NCBI RefSeq assembly: GCF_014518425.1
Contig: NZ_JACVCU010000002.1
Span: 62,001 to 126,000 of the forward strand
Length of the DNA stretch: 64,000 nt
Direction of reading: 5' to 3'
From: Terrabacter sp. MAHUQ-38
GTDB taxonomy: Bacteria > Actinomycetota > Actinomycetes > Actinomycetales > Dermatophilaceae
In this document: positions 31,280-40,886 of the stretch, piece after piece
Numbering within the stretch: position 1 is the first letter of the stretch
Layout of the letters: each line of letters starts with the position of its first letter
Program-made: the position numbers and the translations under genes
Notes under the pieces: generated by a model
Told to the model about the DNA's origin: nothing
Database searches by the model: none
What the model saw: the letters and a program-made list of their open reading frames with translations, nothing else

Positions 31280-33265
31280 TTAGTGGCGGACGTGGTCGGT
31301 GGTGGCCTGGGCCCGCCGGGCGACCGACTGGGTGAGCCGGTCGAGCATGATGCCGAGCAGCACGATGGCGAGCCCGGCGGCCAGGCCCTTGCCGAACAGG
31401 GCGTTCTGGCGGAACCCGGCCACGACGTCGTACCCGAGCGCACCGCCGCCGACGAGGCCGCCGACCACGACCATGGAGAGCACGTAGATCAGGCCCTGGT
31501 TCATGGCCAGTGCGATCGTCCGGAGCGACATCGGGAGCTGGACCTTGGTGATGAGCTGCCACGTGCTGGACCCGGCCGAGGTCGCCGCCTCCATCGTCGT
31601 GGGCGACACGGCGGCGATCCCGTCCGCGATGATCTTGATGGCCACGGGCGCGGCGTAGACGACACCGGCGGCGATACCGGTGAAGCGACTCGCGGCGAAC
31701 AGCGCCACGAACGGCACCAGGTAGACGAAGGACGGCATGGTCTGTGCCGCATCGAGCACCGGCCGGATCACCCTGTCGACCTTCGGGCTGCGACCCATCC
31801 AGACCCCGAAGACCAGACCCAGGACCATCACTGCGACCGTCGCGAGCAACGTCGCGGCGAGCGTGGACATGGCGTCGAACCACAGCCCGGTGCCGACGAT
31901 GAGCGCCAGGCAGAGTGCGGTGACGAGGGCGGTTCGCATGCTGCCGGCGACCGCGGCCAGCGCCACGAGCACGGCGAACAGCAGCCACCACGGCGAGTCG
32001 GTGAGCAGGGTCTGGAACGGGTTGAGCACGTGGTTGGTGACGAGCTCCTTGAAGTCGCTGGTCACGGCACTGAGGTGCACCTGCGTCCAGTCGGTGACGC
32101 CCGTGACGAACCGGTTGATCGGGGCGCCCAGGTCGAGGTCCGTGGGGAACTCGGCGGCCCAGACGAAGGTGTAGGACAGGTAGAGACAGACCACTGCGCC
32201 CGCTCCCCCGACGAGCAGGGCCACCTTGCGCACCGAGGCCGGGAACCGACTGGTGCTGCGACGGGACCTCTCGACACGGACGCTGGCCGCCGTGGTGACC
32301 CGGTCGAAGACGATGGCCATGACGACGATGGAAAGGCCGGCGTTGAATGCGGCGCCGACATCCAGGGACTGCAGCGACCGCAGCACGACCCGCCCCAGAC
32401 CGGGCGCGTCGATCAGGGCCGCGATGGTCACCATCGACAGGGCCGCCATGATCGTCTGGTTGATCCCGATGACGATCGTGCGCTTGGCCATCGGCAACAT
32501 CACCTGCCGCAGGAGCTGGAACCTGGTGGTGCCCAGCGACTGGGCGGCCTCCAGAGTCTCCTTGGGGGTCTGTCTGATGCCGTGTGCTGCGATGCGGATG
32601 ACCGGTGGGGCCGCGTAGATGAGAGTGGCGATGACCGCCGAGGCCGGCCCGATGAGGAAGACCAGGGTGAGCGGCGCGAGGTAGACGAAGGTCGGCATCG
32701 TCTGCATGAAGTCGAGCACGGGGGTGACGACCCGGTTCACCCGGTCGGAGACCCCCGCCCAGATGCCCAGTGGGATCCCGACCAGGAGCGACACGAGGAC
32801 CGCGGACAGGGTGAGCGCGAACGTGTCCATGCTCTCCTGCCACAGGCCCTGCAGGCCCATGAAGGTGAAGCCGGCGACGGCGAGCAGGCCGACCTTGAGG
32901 TTGCCCAGCGCCCAGGAGCCGTAACCCAGCAGCGCGACGACCCCCAGCCAGCCGATCAGTGGGACCGGACGTCCGAACGCCGGCTGTGAGACCAGGGCAG
33001 AGACGAAGTTGGTGAGCTGCTCGATCACCAAGCGGATCTCGTTGAAGAAGTAGAGGAACAGCGGGTTGCTGTTGCGGTTGGCGCCGACCGCGTCATTGAG
33101 CTCGTTGAGCTGCGTGTGCAGCGAGGTCACGTCCGCGGCACCGAGCGAGAGGGTGTCGCGCCCGCGCAGGACCGTGAACCCGACCAGCCACAGGAGCAGG
33201 ATGCCGGTGATGATCGCACCCCGGTGCGGGCGGACCCCGGTGCGGACCGCAGCGATCGTCGTCAT
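31280..33265 (-). CDS. proW: Duplicated, fused permease of the betaine/choline ABC importer (ProW-ProW)
   Basis: A 661-residue membrane protein holding two complete permease domains in one chain. Each half carries its own EAA loop: [20 protein letters not shown] near 260 and [20 protein letters not shown] near 565. Each is preceded by a similar PVLDxxQTMPxFVYL segment. A single gene can therefore supply both membrane subunits of the importer. The start overlaps the stop of the ATPase gene by four bases (ATGA). Confidence 0.9.
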   Translation of the reverse strand: MTTIAAVRTGVRPHRGAIITGILLLWLVGFTVLRGRDTLSLGAADVTSLHTQLNELNDAVGANRNSNPLFLYFFNEIRLVIEQLTNFVSALVSQPAFGRPVPLIGWLGVVALLGYGSWALGNLKVGLLAVAGFTFMGLQGLWQESMDTFALTLSAVLVSLLVGIPLGIWAGVSDRVNRVVTPVLDFMQTMPTFVYLAPLTLVFLIGPASAVIATLIYAAPPVIRIAAHGIRQTPKETLEAAQSLGTTRFQLLRQVMLPMAKRTIVIGINQTIMAALSMVTIAALIDAPGLGRVVLRSLQSLDVGAAFNAGLSIVVMAIVFDRVTTAASVRVERSRRSTSRFPASVRKVALLVGGAGAVVCLYLSYTFVWAAEFPTDLDLGAPINRFVTGVTDWTQVHLSAVTSDFKELVTNHVLNPFQTLLTDSPWWLLFAVLVALAAVAGSMRTALVTALCLALIVGTGLWFDAMSTLAATLLATVAVMVLGLVFGVWMGRSPKVDRVIRPVLDAAQTMPSFVYLVPFVALFAASRFTGIAAGVVYAAPVAIKIIADGIAAVSPTTMEAATSAGSSTWQLITKVQLPMSLRTIALAMNQGLIYVLSMVVVGGLVGGGALGYDVVAGFRQNALFGKGLAAGLAIVLLGIMLDRLTQSVARRAQATTDHVRH

Positions 33266-34350
33266 GATCCGGCGACCACCGAGAGGATCTCGGCGTCCCC
33301 CACGACGCCGAGAAGCTGGCCGCCCTCGACAACCTTGATCGGGCGCTCCGCTTCGAGCACTACCCGCACGGCGTCGCGGACCACGACCTCCGGACCGAGC
33401 TCGGGGCCGTCGAGCACGTCGTCAGGCTGCACCGGGCGCATGATCCAGCGCAGGGTGAGGACGTGCGAGCGCGGGACCTCCCGGACGAAGTCGCGCACGT
33501 AGTCGTCGGCCGGGGCGCCGACCAGGTCTGCGCCGGTGCCGACCTGGACGAGCCGGCCGTCGCGCATGATGAGGATGCGGTCGCCGAGCTTGAGCGCCTC
33601 GGACAGGTCGTGGGTGATGAAGACCATCGTCTTGCCGACCTCGTGGTGCAGTCGGATGACCTCGTTCTGCATGTCCCGGCGGATCAACGGGTCGAGGGCG
33701 GAGAACGGCTCGTCGAACAGCAGCACCTCCGGGTCGCCGGCCAGCGCCCGGGCGAGACCGACGCGTTGCTGCATACCGCCTGACAGCTGGTCGGGGAAGG
33801 AGTTCTCGTAGCCGGAGAGCCCGACCAGGTCGATGACGTCGGCAGCCCGCTGGGCACGCTCCTTCTTGCCGGCGCCGCGGATCTCCAGGCCGTAGGAGAC
33901 GTTGTCGGCGACCCGGCGGTGCGGCAGGAGGCCAAAGTGCTGGAAGACCATGGCGATGCTGTGCCGGCGCACCTCGCGCAGCGACCGCTCGTTGGCCTGG
34001 AGGATGTCGTCGCCCTTGAACAGGACCTGGCCGGCGGTGGGCTCGATCAGTCGCGTGAGGCAGCGGACGAGAGTGGACTTGCCCGACCCGGAGAGGCCCA
34101 TGACGACGAAGACCTCACCGGGCGCCACGTCGAAGCTCAGGTCACAGACGGCCGCGACGCAGCCGGTGCGCTCCTTCAGGTCCCTGCGAGACAGTGCGCG
34201 CAGCTCCGGGGAGCTCGGCACGTCGGCAGCCTTGGCGCCGAAGACCTTCCATAGGTTCTGGACCGAGATCACCGGGTCCGTCGAGCGGCCCGACTCCCGG
34301 GTCGGGGCGGTAGGGGTCTCGAGGAGCTCATTGCGCGTGGTCGTTGTCAT
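33262..34350 (-). CDS. proV: ATP-binding subunit of the betaine/choline ABC importer (ProV-like)
   Basis: An ABC ATPase of about 362 residues. Walker [10 protein letters not shown], the Q-loop [10 protein letters not shown], the signature [15 protein letters not shown] and Walker [14 protein letters not shown] are all intact. The C-terminal 60 residues ([20 protein letters not shown]) look like a CBS-type element, the osmosensory part of OpuA-like systems, although only part of a tandem. The ATG at 34350 has AGGAG eight bases upstream. An ATG at 34413 overlaps the aldehyde dehydrogenase stop (ATGA) and would add 21 residues; either is possible. Confidence 0.9.
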   Translation of the reverse strand: MTTTTRNELLETPTAPTRESGRSTDPVISVQNLWKVFGAKAADVPSSPELRALSRRDLKERTGCVAAVCDLSFDVAPGEVFVVMGLSGSGKSTLVRCLTRLIEPTAGQVLFKGDDILQANERSLREVRRHSIAMVFQHFGLLPHRRVADNVSYGLEIRGAGKKERAQRAADVIDLVGLSGYENSFPDQLSGGMQQRVGLARALAGDPEVLLFDEPFSALDPLIRRDMQNEVIRLHHEVGKTMVFITHDLSEALKLGDRILIMRDGRLVQVGTGADLVGAPADDYVRDFVREVPRSHVLTLRWIMRPVQPDDVLDGPELGPEVVVRDAVRVVLEAERPIKVVEGGQLLGVVGDAEILSVVAGS

Positions 34351-34409
34351 GGTGGTCTCTCCTGCGCTCTCTTGGCCGAGCTGCTGCTGGGTGAACTGCG
34401 ACGGGATGC

Positions 34410-35879
34410 TCATCCGCTGAACCACCCTTGGACTGAAGGGCGGATGTTCTGCCAGACGTGCTTGGTCTCGTAGTACTCGGCGAGCCCGGCCTGACCCAGC
34501 TCGCGTCCGAGTCCGGACCGCTTGAATCCGCCCCACTCCGCCTGCGGGACGTAGGGGTGGTAGTCGTTGATCCATACGGTGCCGTGCCGCAGCCGCCGGG
34601 CCACGCGCTGCGCCTTGCCGCCGTCCTGCGTCCACACCGCGCCGGCGAGGCCGTATGCGGTGTCGTTGGCGATGCGGACCGCCTCAGCCTCGTCGGCGAA
34701 CCGCTCCACGGTGAGCACCGGACCGAACGACTCCTCTTGCACGACCTGCATGTCGGCATGGCACTCGTCGAGCACGGTGGGGCGGTAGAAGTAGCCGTTC
34801 TCGAGGCCACCGGTCTCGGCCCGGAAACCCCCGCACCGCAGCACTGCTCCCTCGGCGATCCCGGCCTTGACGTAGCTGGCGACCTTCTCGAGGTGCGCCG
34901 CCGAGATCAGCGCACCCGTCTCGGCATGCTCGTCGAACGGGCCGCCCAGCCGAATGGCCTCGGCCCGCCGGACCACCTCGTCGACGACGCGGTCGTGCAC
35001 GTCGTCCTGGACGATGAGCCGGGAGCCGGCCGAGCACACCTGTCCGGAGTGCAGGAACACTGCGGTGAGGGCGAAGTCCACGGCCGTCTCGAGGTCGGCG
35101 TCGGCGAAGATGATGTTGGGGTTCTTGCCACCGAGCTCCAGCGCGACCTTCTTCACGGTCTGTGCGGCGGCGGCCATGATCCATCGGCCGGTGTCGAGGC
35201 CTCCGGTGAACGACACGAGGTCGACGTCCGGGTGCTCGGCCAGGGGCGCGCCGACCTTGTCCCCGGCGCCGAGCACCAGGTTGCCGGCCCCGGCGGGCAG
35301 GCCCGCCTCCTCGAGGCTGCGCATGAGCAGGATCGCCGTCGAGGGTGTCAGCTCGCTCGGCTTGAGCACGAAGGTGTTTCCGGCGAGCAGCGCCGGGGCG
35401 ACTTTCCATGAAGTCTGCAGCAGGGGGTAGTTCCACGGGGTGATCAGGCCGCAGACGCCCACGGGTTCGCGCACCACCCTGCTGATCGCGTCGTCGCGGC
35501 CGGTGTCGATCACCCGCCCGGCGTCGGTGCCCGCGATACCCCCGTAGTAGCGGAAGCAGCTGATGACGTCGTCGATGTCGTACTCTGCCTCGACGAGCCG
35601 CTTCCCGGTGTCGAGACTCTCCGCCCGAGCGAACTGCGCCTTGTCGCGCTGCAGCAGGTCGGCGGTCCGCAGGAGCAGCGCTCCACGCTCGACTTCGGGT
35701 GTTCGCGGCCACGGCCCGTCGTCGAAGGCCCGGCGGGCTGCCGCGATCGCCCTGACGGTGTCGGCGCTGCCCCCTTCCGAGACGCTGGTGACGAGTCGTC
35801 CGTCAGCTGGGCATCGAATCTCCCGACGACCGGCGGAGACTGGGTCGACCCACTCGCCGTCCACGTAGAGCTCTGGCAT
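34410..35879 (-). CDS. betB: Betaine-aldehyde dehydrogenase (aldehyde dehydrogenase family)
   Basis: A 489-residue NAD(P)-dependent aldehyde dehydrogenase. N150 (TPWNYP), E248 (LELGGKNP) and the nucleophile C282 (HSGQVCSAG) are in place, and the length matches BetB enzymes. The NAD-clamp motif reads SFTGGLDTG where most have SFTGS. It is the first gene of the operon with the ProVWX importer and has a paired operator 40 bases upstream. Substrate is assigned from context and similarity; other aminoaldehydes are possible. Confidence 0.85.
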   Translation of the reverse strand: MPELYVDGEWVDPVSAGRREIRCPADGRLVTSVSEGGSADTVRAIAAARRAFDDGPWPRTPEVERGALLLRTADLLQRDKAQFARAESLDTGKRLVEAEYDIDDVISCFRYYGGIAGTDAGRVIDTGRDDAISRVVREPVGVCGLITPWNYPLLQTSWKVAPALLAGNTFVLKPSELTPSTAILLMRSLEEAGLPAGAGNLVLGAGDKVGAPLAEHPDVDLVSFTGGLDTGRWIMAAAAQTVKKVALELGGKNPNIIFADADLETAVDFALTAVFLHSGQVCSAGSRLIVQDDVHDRVVDEVVRRAEAIRLGGPFDEHAETGALISAAHLEKVASYVKAGIAEGAVLRCGGFRAETGGLENGYFYRPTVLDECHADMQVVQEESFGPVLTVERFADEAEAVRIANDTAYGLAGAVWTQDGGKAQRVARRLRHGTVWINDYHPYVPQAEWGGFKRSGLGRELGQAGLAEYYETKHVWQNIRPSVQGWFSG

Positions 35880-35918
35880 GCCGCACCCTTCTCAATGGGG
35901 ACAGGCGAGCCAATAGTG

Positions 35919-35953
35919 TCTCTCATTGCGCACCTGTTTGCTGATGGTGCAAC
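35919..35953 (-). promoter_or_regulatory. Paired operator upstream of the betB-proVWX operon
   Basis: TCTCTCATTGCGCACC at 35919-35934 and TTGCTGATGGTGCAAC at 35938-35953, 19 bases apart. The near copy shares CATTGCGCAC with the near copy in front of betA. Confidence 0.6.
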
Positions 35954-36127
35954 AGAGTGGCCCCGGCCTGAGTGACTGTCAAGACTTTGACCACGCCCGC
36001 ATCCCCGAGACTCACGGCCGCGGCCGAGCCATGCATCTGCACACCGCCACCCAAGGCGGGGCCAGGTGCCGGCGGCCGGCCCACAGCCTGCCACCCCTTG
36101 ACCCGTAGCCCGATCTAAGGTCAAACT

Positions 36128-36162
36128 GTTGCGCATTGCTCTTCGTGTTGTGTAATACGCAC
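36128..36162 (+). promoter_or_regulatory. Paired operator upstream of purU
   Basis: Read on the minus strand: AAGAGCAATGCGCAAC (36143 to 36128) and GTGCGTATTACACAAC (36162 to 36147), 19 bases apart. The orientation is flipped together with the gene, so the CGCAAC ends still point away from the coding sequence. The near edge is 17 bases from the purU start. Confidence 0.7.
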
Positions 36163-36179
36163 CGTTTGGAGATTTCCCC

Positions 36180-37046
36180 ATGGCACCACGCCCCGCGGCC
36201 GGCCGCGAATACGTCCTGACCATCTCGTGCCCGGAGGCCCCCGGGATCGTCTACGCCGTCAGCAGCTTCCTCGTTCAGCAACACGGCAACATCAGCCAGA
36301 GCCAACAGTTCGACGACCGGCTGAGTGACACGTTCTTCATGCGCGTGCAGTTCAGTGTGGTGAACGGTGACCTACCGGAGCTGCGGGAGCGGTTCGAGAG
36401 GGTGGCCCAGGCCTTCCAGATGTCCTGGCAGATCCATGACGCAGGCACCCCGACCCGCACCCTGGTGCTGGTCTCGCGCTTCGGTCACTGCCTCAACGAC
36501 CTTCTGTACCGGGCCAGAATCGGCGCCTTGAACGTCGAGATCGCCGGAGTGGTGTCCAACCACCGAGACTTCGAGGACCTCGTGACGACGTACGGGGTGC
36601 CCTTCCATCACCTGCCCGTCACGGCAGACACCAAGCTGGAGGCCGAGGCGCGCCTCCTGAGCCTCGTCGACGAGCTCGACATCGACCTGGTGGTGCTCGC
36701 GCGCTACATGCAGGTGCTGTCCGATGACCTGTGCACCAAGCTGGAGGGAAAGGTCATCAACATCCACCACTCCTTCCTGCCGAGCTTCAAGGGCGCCAAG
36801 CCCTACCACCAGGCGCACGCACGCGGGGTCAAGCTGATCGGCGCGACCGCGCACTACGTCACGGCGGACCTCGACGAGGGACCCATCATCGAACAGGACG
36901 CTGCCCGGGTGGAGCACTCCCTCGAGCCTGACGAGCTCGTGGCCGCCGGCCGCGACGTCGAGGTGCAGGTGCTCGCCCGTGCGGTGACCTGGCACACCGA
37001 GCATCGCGTTCTGCTGGGCCAGAACCGCACCGTCGTGTTCCGCTGA
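36180..37046 (+). CDS. purU: Formyltetrahydrofolate deformylase
   Basis: A 288-residue enzyme hydrolysing 10-formyl-THF to formate and THF. An N-terminal ACT domain (residues 1-90, [17 protein letters not shown]) precedes the formyltransferase fold with N194 and H196 in [11 protein letters not shown] and D230 in TADLDEGPI, the catalytic triad of the family. GGAG lies eight bases before the ATG. Under the island operator it acts as a relief valve that regenerates THF when three methyl groups per betaine are being oxidised. It leads an operon with mscR and the MBL hydrolase. Confidence 0.93.
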   Translation: MAPRPAAGREYVLTISCPEAPGIVYAVSSFLVQQHGNISQSQQFDDRLSDTFFMRVQFSVVNGDLPELRERFERVAQAFQMSWQIHDAGTPTRTLVLVSRFGHCLNDLLYRARIGALNVEIAGVVSNHRDFEDLVTTYGVPFHHLPVTADTKLEAEARLLSLVDELDIDLVVLARYMQVLSDDLCTKLEGKVINIHHSFLPSFKGAKPYHQAHARGVKLIGATAHYVTADLDEGPIIEQDAARVEHSLEPDELVAAGRDVEVQVLARAVTWHTEHRVLLGQNRTVVFR

Positions 37047-37104
37047 GCAACGCCGTATCCGTAGACCTGCCATCCACCCACTCACGTTCCGAGGAGTTCA
37101 ACTC

Positions 37105-38190
37105 ATGCCCCACACCGTCAAGGGAGTCATCGCCCGCGCCAAGGGCGCGCCCGTCGAGGTCGTCGACATCGTCGTGCCGGACCCAGGCCCGGGCGAGGCC
37201 GTGGTCGCCGTCCAGGCCTGCGGGGTCTGCCACACCGACCTGCACTACCGCGAGGGCGGCATCAACGACGAGTTCCCGTTCCTGCTCGGACACGAAGCGG
37301 CCGGGGTCGTGGAGTCGGTCGGTGAGGGAGTCACCGACGTGGCCCCGGGCGACTTCGTCATCCTCAACTGGCGCGCCGTCTGCGGCCAGTGCCGGGCCTG
37401 CCAGAAGGGCAGGCCGCAGTACTGCTTCAACACCCACAACGCCACCCAGAAGATGACCCTCACCGACGGCACCGAGCTCTCCCCCGCCCTGGGCATCGGC
37501 GCGTTCGCCGAGAAGACGCTCGTCGCGGCCGGCCAATGCACCAAGGTCGACCCAGAGGCCGACCCCACGGCGGTCGGCCTGCTCGGCTGCGGCGTCATGG
37601 CCGGATTCGGCGCCGCCGTCAACACCGGCGGCATCGGCCGCGGTGACTCGATCGCCGTCATCGGCTGCGGCGGCGTCGGCAACGCCGCCATCGCCGGCGC
37701 AAAGCTGGCCGGCGCGACCACGATCATCGCCGTCGACATCGACGACCGGAAGCTCGACTGGGCCACCGGCTTCGGCGCCACCCACACCGTCAACAGCAGC
37801 GCCGAGGACCCGGTCGAGGCCATCCGCAAGCTCACCGACGGCCACGGCGCCGACGTCGTCGTCGACGCCGTCGGACGCCCGGAGACCTACGAGCAGGCCT
37901 TCTACGCCCGCGACCTGGCCGGCACCGTCGTCCTGGTCGGCGTCCCCTCCCCCGAGCTGTCGCTCACCCTGCCGCTCATCGAGGTGTTCGGCCGCGGCGG
38001 CGCCCTCAGGTCCTCCTGGTACGGAGACTGCCTCCCGAGCCGCGACTTCCCGATGCTGGTCGACCTCTACAAGCAGGGCCGGTTCGACCTGGGCGCCTTC
38101 GTCTCGGAGACCATCGGCCTCGGCGACGTCGAGGCCGCCTTCACCAAGATGCACCACGGTGAGGTGCTGCGCTCGGTGGTCCAGCTGTGA
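37105..38190 (+). CDS. mscR: S-(hydroxymethyl)mycothiol dehydrogenase
   Basis: A 361-residue zinc alcohol dehydrogenase of class III type. Catalytic zinc ligands are C39 and H63 ([16 protein letters not shown]); structural zinc uses C93, C96, C99 and C107. The NAD fold is [15 protein letters not shown]. It closely resembles mycobacterial MscR, which oxidises the mycothiol-formaldehyde adduct. It would detoxify formaldehyde released by the Rieske demethylase. GAGGAG lies eight bases before the start. The next gene overlaps by four bases. Confidence 0.9.
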   Translation: MPHTVKGVIARAKGAPVEVVDIVVPDPGPGEAVVAVQACGVCHTDLHYREGGINDEFPFLLGHEAAGVVESVGEGVTDVAPGDFVILNWRAVCGQCRACQKGRPQYCFNTHNATQKMTLTDGTELSPALGIGAFAEKTLVAAGQCTKVDPEADPTAVGLLGCGVMAGFGAAVNTGGIGRGDSIAVIGCGGVGNAAIAGAKLAGATTIIAVDIDDRKLDWATGFGATHTVNSSAEDPVEAIRKLTDGHGADVVVDAVGRPETYEQAFYARDLAGTVVLVGVPSPELSLTLPLIEVFGRGGALRSSWYGDCLPSRDFPMLVDLYKQGRFDLGAFVSETIGLGDVEAAFTKMHHGEVLRSVVQL

Positions 38191-38819
38191 GCGGCTCCCT
38201 GCACGTCGACCGCGTCGTCACCTCGGGCACCTTCAGCCTCGACGGCGGAACGTGGGAGGTGGGCAACAACGTCTGGGTCGTCGGCAACGACGACGAGTGC
38301 GTCATCATCGACGCGGCGCACGACGCCCGCCCGATCCTCGACGCGGTCGCCGGGCGCACCGTCGTGGCCATCCTGCTGACCCACGGGCACGACGACCACA
38401 TCGGCGTCGCCGGGCAGCTGCGCGAGGCCACCGGCGCACCGACCTACCTCCACCTCGAGGACCGGATGCTCTGGGACCGCGTCCACACGAGCGAGCCCGA
38501 CCACAAGCTCGACGACGGCGACCGGATCACGCTGGGCGGGGCCCAGGTGAACGTGCTGCACACCCCCGGCCACGCGCCCGGCGCCTGCAGCTTCTACGTT
38601 CCCGAGCTGGGCGAGGTATTCACCGGAGACACCCTGTTCCAGGGCGGGCCGGGAGCCACCGGACGCTCGTTCAGCGACTTCCCGACCATCATCGAGTCGA
38701 TCACCGAGAAGCTGCTCACCCTGCCAGCGGACACCGTCGTCCACCCCGGCCACGGCGCCGACACCACCATCGGCGCCGAGGCCCCGGACCTGCCGACATG
38801 GCTGGACCGGGGTCACTGA
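38187..38819 (+). CDS. MBL-fold metallohydrolase, probable S-formylmycothiol hydrolase
   Basis: A 210-residue metallo-beta-lactamase-fold protein. The dinuclear metal motif THGHDDH (H66, H68, D70, H71) is followed by later ligands in [10 protein letters not shown] and HPGHGADT. It starts within the last codons of mscR (GTGA overlap), the same neighbourhood as the Rv2259-Rv2260 pair in mycobacteria. From that context it probably hydrolyses S-formylmycothiol to formate and mycothiol; a direct demonstration is not known to me. Confidence 0.85.
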   Translation: MSGSLHVDRVVTSGTFSLDGGTWEVGNNVWVVGNDDECVIIDAAHDARPILDAVAGRTVVAILLTHGHDDHIGVAGQLREATGAPTYLHLEDRMLWDRVHTSEPDHKLDDGDRITLGGAQVNVLHTPGHAPGACSFYVPELGEVFTGDTLFQGGPGATGRSFSDFPTIIESITEKLLTLPADTVVHPGHGADTTIGAEAPDLPTWLDRGH

Positions 38820-40051
38820 CCGTCACCATCCCCACCAGCCAGGTGACTGCCTACCTCGACCACGCCGCGACCACGCCCATGCTGCCGTCGGCCGTCGCGG
38901 CCATGACCGAGCAGCTGGGGACCGTGGGCAACGCGTCGTCGCTGCACACCGCCGGGAGAGGCGCCGGGCGAGCGGTCGAGGAAGCGCGCGAGCGGCTGGC
39001 CCGGACCATCGGTGCCCGGCCGTCGGAGGTCATCTTCACCTCCGGCGGCACCGAGTCGGACAATCTCGCGGTGTCGGGGACCTTCGCGGCCCGGCGCGAG
39101 GCGGATCCCCGCCGCGACCACATCGTTGCCAGCGCCATCGAGCACCATGCGGTGCGTGACTGCGTGGAGCACCTCGTGGCGCGGCACGGGGCGCGGGTGA
39201 CCTGGGTGGAACCGGATGCCGAGGGTGTCGTGTCCGCGGCGGCCGTCCGCGAGGCGGTCGCCGCCGACCCGGCTTCGGTGGCGCTGGTCACGGTCATGTG
39301 GGCCAGCAACGAGGTCGGGACGGTCCAGCCGGTGCGCGAGATCGCGGCCGTGGCCCACGAGTTCGACATCCCCTTCCACGTCGACGCGGTCCAGGCCCTC
39401 GGGCACGTCCCCGTCGACTTCAGTGGAAGCGGCGCCGACCTGATGACCATCACGGCCCACAAGACCGGCGGCCCCCTCGGTGTCGGAGCGCTGGTCGCCC
39501 GACGCGACGCCCGGCTGGTTCCGCTGACGTTCGGCGGCAACCAGGAGCGGCACCTCCGGGGCGGCACCCTCAACGTGCCGGCGATCCGGGGCTTCGCTGT
39601 CGCTGCTCAGGAGTCCGTGGCCGTGCTGGACGCCGAGTCCGAGCGGCTCGTCGTCCTGCGCGACCGTCTCATCACCGCGGCGCTGGCTCTCGGCCACGGC
39701 ATCACGGTGACGGGCCACTGGGAGGCCGGCGACGGCATACGGCGCCTCCCCGGCAACGCGCACCTGCTCGTGCCCGGCTGTGACGGCGACTCCCTCCTCC
39801 ACCTCCTCGACGCTGCCGGGGTCGAGTGCTCGACGGGATCGGCCTGCCAGGCCGGGCTGCCGCAGCCGTCCCACGTGTTGCTCGCGATGGGCCTGGCCGA
39901 GGAGCGGGCGCGGGGGGCGCTGCGGCTCACCCTCGGCCACACGTCCACCGACGCCGACGTCGACGCCTTCCTGAGGGCCCTTCCCGCCGCCGTCGAGCGG
40001 GCCCGCCGGCCGCGCAACGGCACGACCTGGCGCCCGCGCGTCAGGAGCTGA
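38798..40051 (+). CDS. Cysteine desulfurase (NifS/IscS family)
   Basis: A 417-residue PLP enzyme of aminotransferase class V. It has LDHAATTPM near the start, the PLP lysine in TAHKTGGPLG and the active-site cysteine in ECSTGSACQAG. It resembles actinobacterial Rv3025c-type desulfurases that supply sulfur for tRNA thiolation and iron-sulfur clusters. The start is uncertain: ATG 38798 overlaps the MBL gene but lacks a clear ribosome binding site; GTG 38843 (VTAYLDHAATTP) is a good alternative. It could serve FdhD, SdaA or Rieske cluster needs here. It converges on the GntR gene with three bases between stops. Confidence 0.85.
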   Translation: MAGPGSLTVTIPTSQVTAYLDHAATTPMLPSAVAAMTEQLGTVGNASSLHTAGRGAGRAVEEARERLARTIGARPSEVIFTSGGTESDNLAVSGTFAARREADPRRDHIVASAIEHHAVRDCVEHLVARHGARVTWVEPDAEGVVSAAAVREAVAADPASVALVTVMWASNEVGTVQPVREIAAVAHEFDIPFHVDAVQALGHVPVDFSGSGADLMTITAHKTGGPLGVGALVARRDARLVPLTFGGNQERHLRGGTLNVPAIRGFAVAAQESVAVLDAESERLVVLRDRLITAALALGHGITVTGHWEAGDGIRRLPGNAHLLVPGCDGDSLLHLLDAAGVECSTGSACQAGLPQPSHVLLAMGLAEERARGALRLTLGHTSTDADVDAFLRALPAAVERARRPRNGTTWRPRVRS

Positions 40052-40054
40052 CCT

Positions 40055-40729
40055 CTAGAGCACGCGGCGGACGGACCTCTCGAAGTGCACGGCGTGCTGC
40101 AGCGCCAGCTCCGCCGCCCGGTCGCCGTCGCCGTCGGCGATGGCGCGGAGCAGGTCGATGTGCTCGCGAATGTGCTCCGCGATCGACGGAAGCCGATCCA
40201 GGACCACGCACCAGATACGAGTCGCCAGGTTGTCGAGGCGGACGAGCGTCTCCTCGAGATGCTCGTTGCCGGCGGCGCTGTAGATGAGCCTGTGCACGTC
40301 GATGTCGTACTGCATGAGCGCCCGGTTGCTCTGACGCCCACCGTCCATCTGCGCGATCTGGTCGGCCTTGGCGAGCAGGGCCTGACGGCTCTGGGGGCGC
40401 GCGGTCGTCGCGGCTCGCCGCGCGGCCAACGGTTCGAGCACGGTGCGCATCTCGGACACTGCAGCGAGGTCCGTGATGTCCACCTGGGTCGCGAACGTCC
40501 CCCGCCGCGGGTAGGCCACGACGAGGTGGTCGAGCTCGAGCTTCTTGAGACTCTCGCGGACCGGCGTGCGGCCGACGCCGAGCTCGAGCGCGAGCGCCTG
40601 GTCGTTGATCGGCGCACCGGGGGCGATGTCGAGCATGATGAGCCGGTCGCGGATCTCGTGGTACGCCCGCTCGGCCATCGAGGCGTAGTTCTCCTGGCTG
40701 GACCCGCGGACCGCCACGTCGACACTCAT
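40055..40729 (-). CDS. GntR-family (FadR/FCD) transcriptional regulator
   Basis: A 224-residue regulator. The winged helix at about 20-85 has INDQALALELGVGRTPVRESLKKLE, and the C-terminal all-helical FCD ligand domain has metal-type histidines (DIDVHRLIYSAAGNEHL; LALQHAVHFE). It is divergent from glyA-soxBDAG-sdaA, with palindromic sites in the 157-base gap. It is therefore the likely local regulator of that operon, perhaps responding to sarcosine, glycine or serine; the ligand is inferred only. Confidence 0.88.
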   Translation of the reverse strand: MSVDVAVRGSSQENYASMAERAYHEIRDRLIMLDIAPGAPINDQALALELGVGRTPVRESLKKLELDHLVVAYPRRGTFATQVDITDLAAVSEMRTVLEPLAARRAATTARPQSRQALLAKADQIAQMDGGRQSNRALMQYDIDVHRLIYSAAGNEHLEETLVRLDNLATRIWCVVLDRLPSIAEHIREHIDLLRAIADGDGDRAAELALQHAVHFERSVRRVL

Positions 40730-40820
40730 TGCTGCTCTCCCCTTGTCCGACTGCCTGGGTCACCGCAACGCCGAGGCCCGCTGAGACGGGGCCTCCCAAC
40801 CCATTGACCGTGGGCCGCGT

Positions 40821-40876
40821 TAGACATATCGTAGCACCGAGATTGATATATCAGTCGCCGACCAGACAGATATCAG
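40821..40876. promoter_or_regulatory. Candidate GntR operator region between the regulator and glyA
   Basis: A perfect palindrome TGATATATCA (40844-40853) is accompanied by a second partial palindrome CAGATATCAG (40867-40876) just before the glyA ribosome binding site, and by ACATATC at 40824-40830. These three AT-rich ATATC repeats stand out in 70% GC DNA. Confidence 0.5.
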
Positions 40877-40886
40877 GAGTGGTGAG

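Noticed and set aside
40754..40769. A single CCTGGGTCACCGCAAC upstream of the GntR gene resembling the island operator
   Set aside because: Only the last six bases fit and there is no partner 19 bp away, so it is probably chance.
40730..40886. Glycine riboswitch upstream of glyA, or in front of either sdaA
   Set aside because: The leaders are too short or operon-internal, and I see no tandem aptamer-like conserved core.
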